From Burkholderiales bacterium (lineage in GTDB: Bacteria > Pseudomonadota > Gammaproteobacteria > Burkholderiales > Burkholderiaceae_E), in NCBI GenBank assembly GCA_020348765.1, contig CP070753.1:436452-442589 (forward strand): DNA of 6,138 nucleotides, given 5' to 3'. The position numbers and the translations under genes were made by a program. This document shows, in pieces, positions 5,051-6,138 of this stretch. How positions within the stretch are numbered: the stretch's first letter is position 1; each line of letters begins with the position of its first letter. The notes under the pieces were generated by a model, which did no database searches, was not told where the DNA came from, and worked only from the letters and a program-made list of their open reading frames with translations.

Positions 5051-5947
5051 AGTCAGGAGATTAGCAGGTCGGACGAGTGGCTGGCATGGCTGGCTTCGCC
5101 GCCCGGTCGCTACGTGCTCGCATGGCAGCAGCAGCTGTACGACCAGGCCGTGGCCGACCTGTTCGGCTTCTATGCCGTGCAGATCTGCACGCCCGGCCTG
5201 GACTGCCTGCGCGCCAATCGCATGCCGAACCGCATCGGCGCCTGGCTGGCCGGCGAGTTCGAACCGCCGGCTTGCGCCGGGCGCGAGGACGCGGCGCCGC
5301 ATCTGCAGAGGGTCGTGTTCGACGAGTTCGAGGAGCTGCCGTTCGCGACCCAGTCGATCGATCTGGTGGCCCTGCCCCAGGTGCTCGAATTCTCCCGCGA
5401 TCCGCACCGCGTACTGCGCGAGGTCGACCGGGTGCTGCGCCCCGAGGGGCGGCTGCTGGTCTCCGGCTTCAACCCGGTCAGCCTGTGGGGGGCACGGCAG
5501 ATCCTGATGCGGCCGTTCGATCGGCCGTTCCTGCCTCGCGAAGGCCAGTTCATCGGCGTGCCGCGGCTGCGCGACTGGTTCAAGCTGCTGTCGTTCGAGG
5601 CCGAGCGCGGGCGCTTCGGATGCTATGCGCCGCCCTGCCGCACCGAGCGCTGGCTGCAACGCATGTCGTTCATGGAGAAGGCCGGCGATCGCTGGTGGCC
5701 GATCTGCGGCGCGATCTATTTCGTGGCTGCGGTCAAGCGGGTCACCGGCATGCGGCTCGTGGGTCCGGTGTGGAAGACCGCTCGCGCCCGGCGCCTGCCG
5801 ATCGCGGTGGCATCGCCGCCGCGTGTGCCGCTGCACCGCCAGGCGCCGGGGCGCCGGCCCGCGTCGCACGGGACCGAGCCGCTGTGGAGTGCCGGCGCAG
5901 CGCGTCGCCGGCGAACGGCTCAGGACGAGCGCGGCGAGTACATGTAG
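5048..5947 (+). CDS. yafS: YafS-type SAM-dependent methyltransferase-like protein
   Basis: This 299-residue, probably cytosolic protein has the second half of a class I methyltransferase core. LPFATQSIDLVALPQVLEF (97-115) is the acidic strand and loop. DPHRVLREVDRVLRPEG (118-134) and LLVSGFNPVSLWGAR (136-150) are close to the Methyltransf_11-like YafS family; E. coli YafS has SGFNPIS at this place, from memory. The glycine-rich SAM-binding motif I expected near residues 40-60 is not recognisable (GFYAVQICTPGLDCL instead), as in YafS. Its substrate is unknown to me. I chose ATG 5048 because an in-frame ATG at 4970 would add 26 unrelated residues antisense to gloB, and homology only begins after WLAWLASPPG. 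The C-terminal 40 or so residues are Arg/Pro/Ala-rich and look disordered; their last 28 nt overlap the convergent cfa gene. Divergence from gloB matches the E. coli gloB/yafS order. Confidence 0.85.
   Translation: MSQEISRSDEWLAWLASPPGRYVLAWQQQLYDQAVADLFGFYAVQICTPGLDCLRANRMPNRIGAWLAGEFEPPACAGREDAAPHLQRVVFDEFEELPFATQSIDLVALPQVLEFSRDPHRVLREVDRVLRPEGRLLVSGFNPVSLWGARQILMRPFDRPFLPREGQFIGVPRLRDWFKLLSFEAERGRFGCYAPPCRTERWLQRMSFMEKAGDRWWPICGAIYFVAAVKRVTGMRLVGPVWKTARARRLPIAVASPPRVPLHRQAPGRRPASHGTEPLWSAGAARRRRTAQDERGEYM
5891..5912 (-). terminator. Hairpin just past the cfa stop, inside the methyltransferase gene
   Basis: GCCGGCG (5891-5897) pairs perfectly with CGCCGGC (5906-5912) over an 8-nt loop, beginning 8 nt after the stop codon of the leftward cfa-like gene. 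No T-run follows on the minus strand, so it could at most protect or define the 3' end. It also encodes part of the low-complexity C-terminal tail of the methyltransferase, so GC-rich codons alone may explain it. Confidence 0.25.
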
Positions 5948-6138
5948 TCGCGCGTCAGCGGCAGCGGGCTCGCGCCGTCGACCGACTTGACCGCCAGCAG
6001 CTGGTAGATGTTGATCCAGCCTCGCTGGAACGCGTGCGCGCAGCCGGCCAGGTAGGCGCGCCAGATCCGCACCCGCCGGTCGCCGGCGATGTCGGTGAGC
6101 TTCGGCAGGTTCGCCTCGAACGCGTCCGACCAGTGCCA
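5920..6138 (-). CDS. cfa: Cyclopropane-fatty-acyl-phospholipid synthase-like protein, C-terminal end (5' part outside window)
   Basis: The last 72 residues are readable on the minus strand from base 6138 to the TGA at 5922-5920; the start and the SAM-binding core lie beyond the right edge. The visible part begins WHWSDAFEANLPKL, then has DRRVRIWRAYLAGCAHAFQRG and WINIYQLLAVK. This follows the end of CFA synthases (H-x-x-x-F, RxWRxYLAxCxxxFxxGxxxxYQ). It ends PLPLTRDYMYSPRSS. The known reaction of the family adds a methylene group from S-adenosylmethionine across the double bond of unsaturated phospholipid acyl chains at the inner membrane. Related enzymes in this family make other SAM-dependent modifications of acyl chains, and the missing N-terminal part would be needed to separate them. 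It converges on and overlaps the YafS-type gene by 28 nt. Confidence 0.82.
   Translation of the reverse strand, partial: WHWSDAFEANLPKLTDIAGDRRVRIWRAYLAGCAHAFQRGWINIYQLLAVKSVDGASPLPLTRDYMYSPRSS

Noticed and set aside
5841..5856. GGCGCC repeat/palindrome near the methyltransferase C-terminus
   Set aside because: It is short, within GC-rich codons, and leaves only a tiny loop. Nothing beyond base composition is needed to explain it.

Overview
The window is ordinary, gene-dense chromosome of a high-GC proteobacterium. The set and order of genes points to Gammaproteobacteria. The E. coli order gloB-mltD on one strand with a YafS-type methyltransferase divergent from gloB is kept here, and the Yej-type peptide transporter genes are also enterobacterial-like in sequence. 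I cannot name a genus. Almost every base is coding. I see no mobile element, CRISPR array, tRNA or rRNA.

Layout, left to right. On the + strand, the C-terminal part of the inner-membrane permease YejE (1-461) is followed 4 nt later by yejF (466-2049), a two-domain ATPase. Together these are the distal end of a yejABEF-like peptide uptake operon. A 40-nt convergent junction (2050-2089), almost entirely one strong GC hairpin, separates it from the - strand genes. mltD (2090-3997, -) encodes an outer-membrane lipoprotein murein transglycosylase with three LysM repeats. A 215-nt spacer (3998-4212) holds a weak hairpin, a sigma70-like promoter candidate and a leader with two mutually exclusive hairpins. 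gloB (4213-5049, -) is glyoxalase II. The YafS-type methyltransferase (5048-5947, +) is divergent from gloB, and the two start codons overlap inside one CATG. At the right edge the C-terminal 72 codons of a cyclopropane-fatty-acid synthase-like gene (5920-6138, -) run tail-to-tail into the methyltransferase with a 28-nt overlap.

The genes do not form one pathway. YejEF imports peptides, MltD trims peptidoglycan, GloB completes methylglyoxal detoxification, and the Cfa-like enzyme modifies membrane lipids. Envelope maintenance is a loose common theme. I found no undescribed system. The points most worth checking are the architecture of the mltD leader, the shared gloB/methyltransferase start, and the missing SAM-binding motif I in the methyltransferase.
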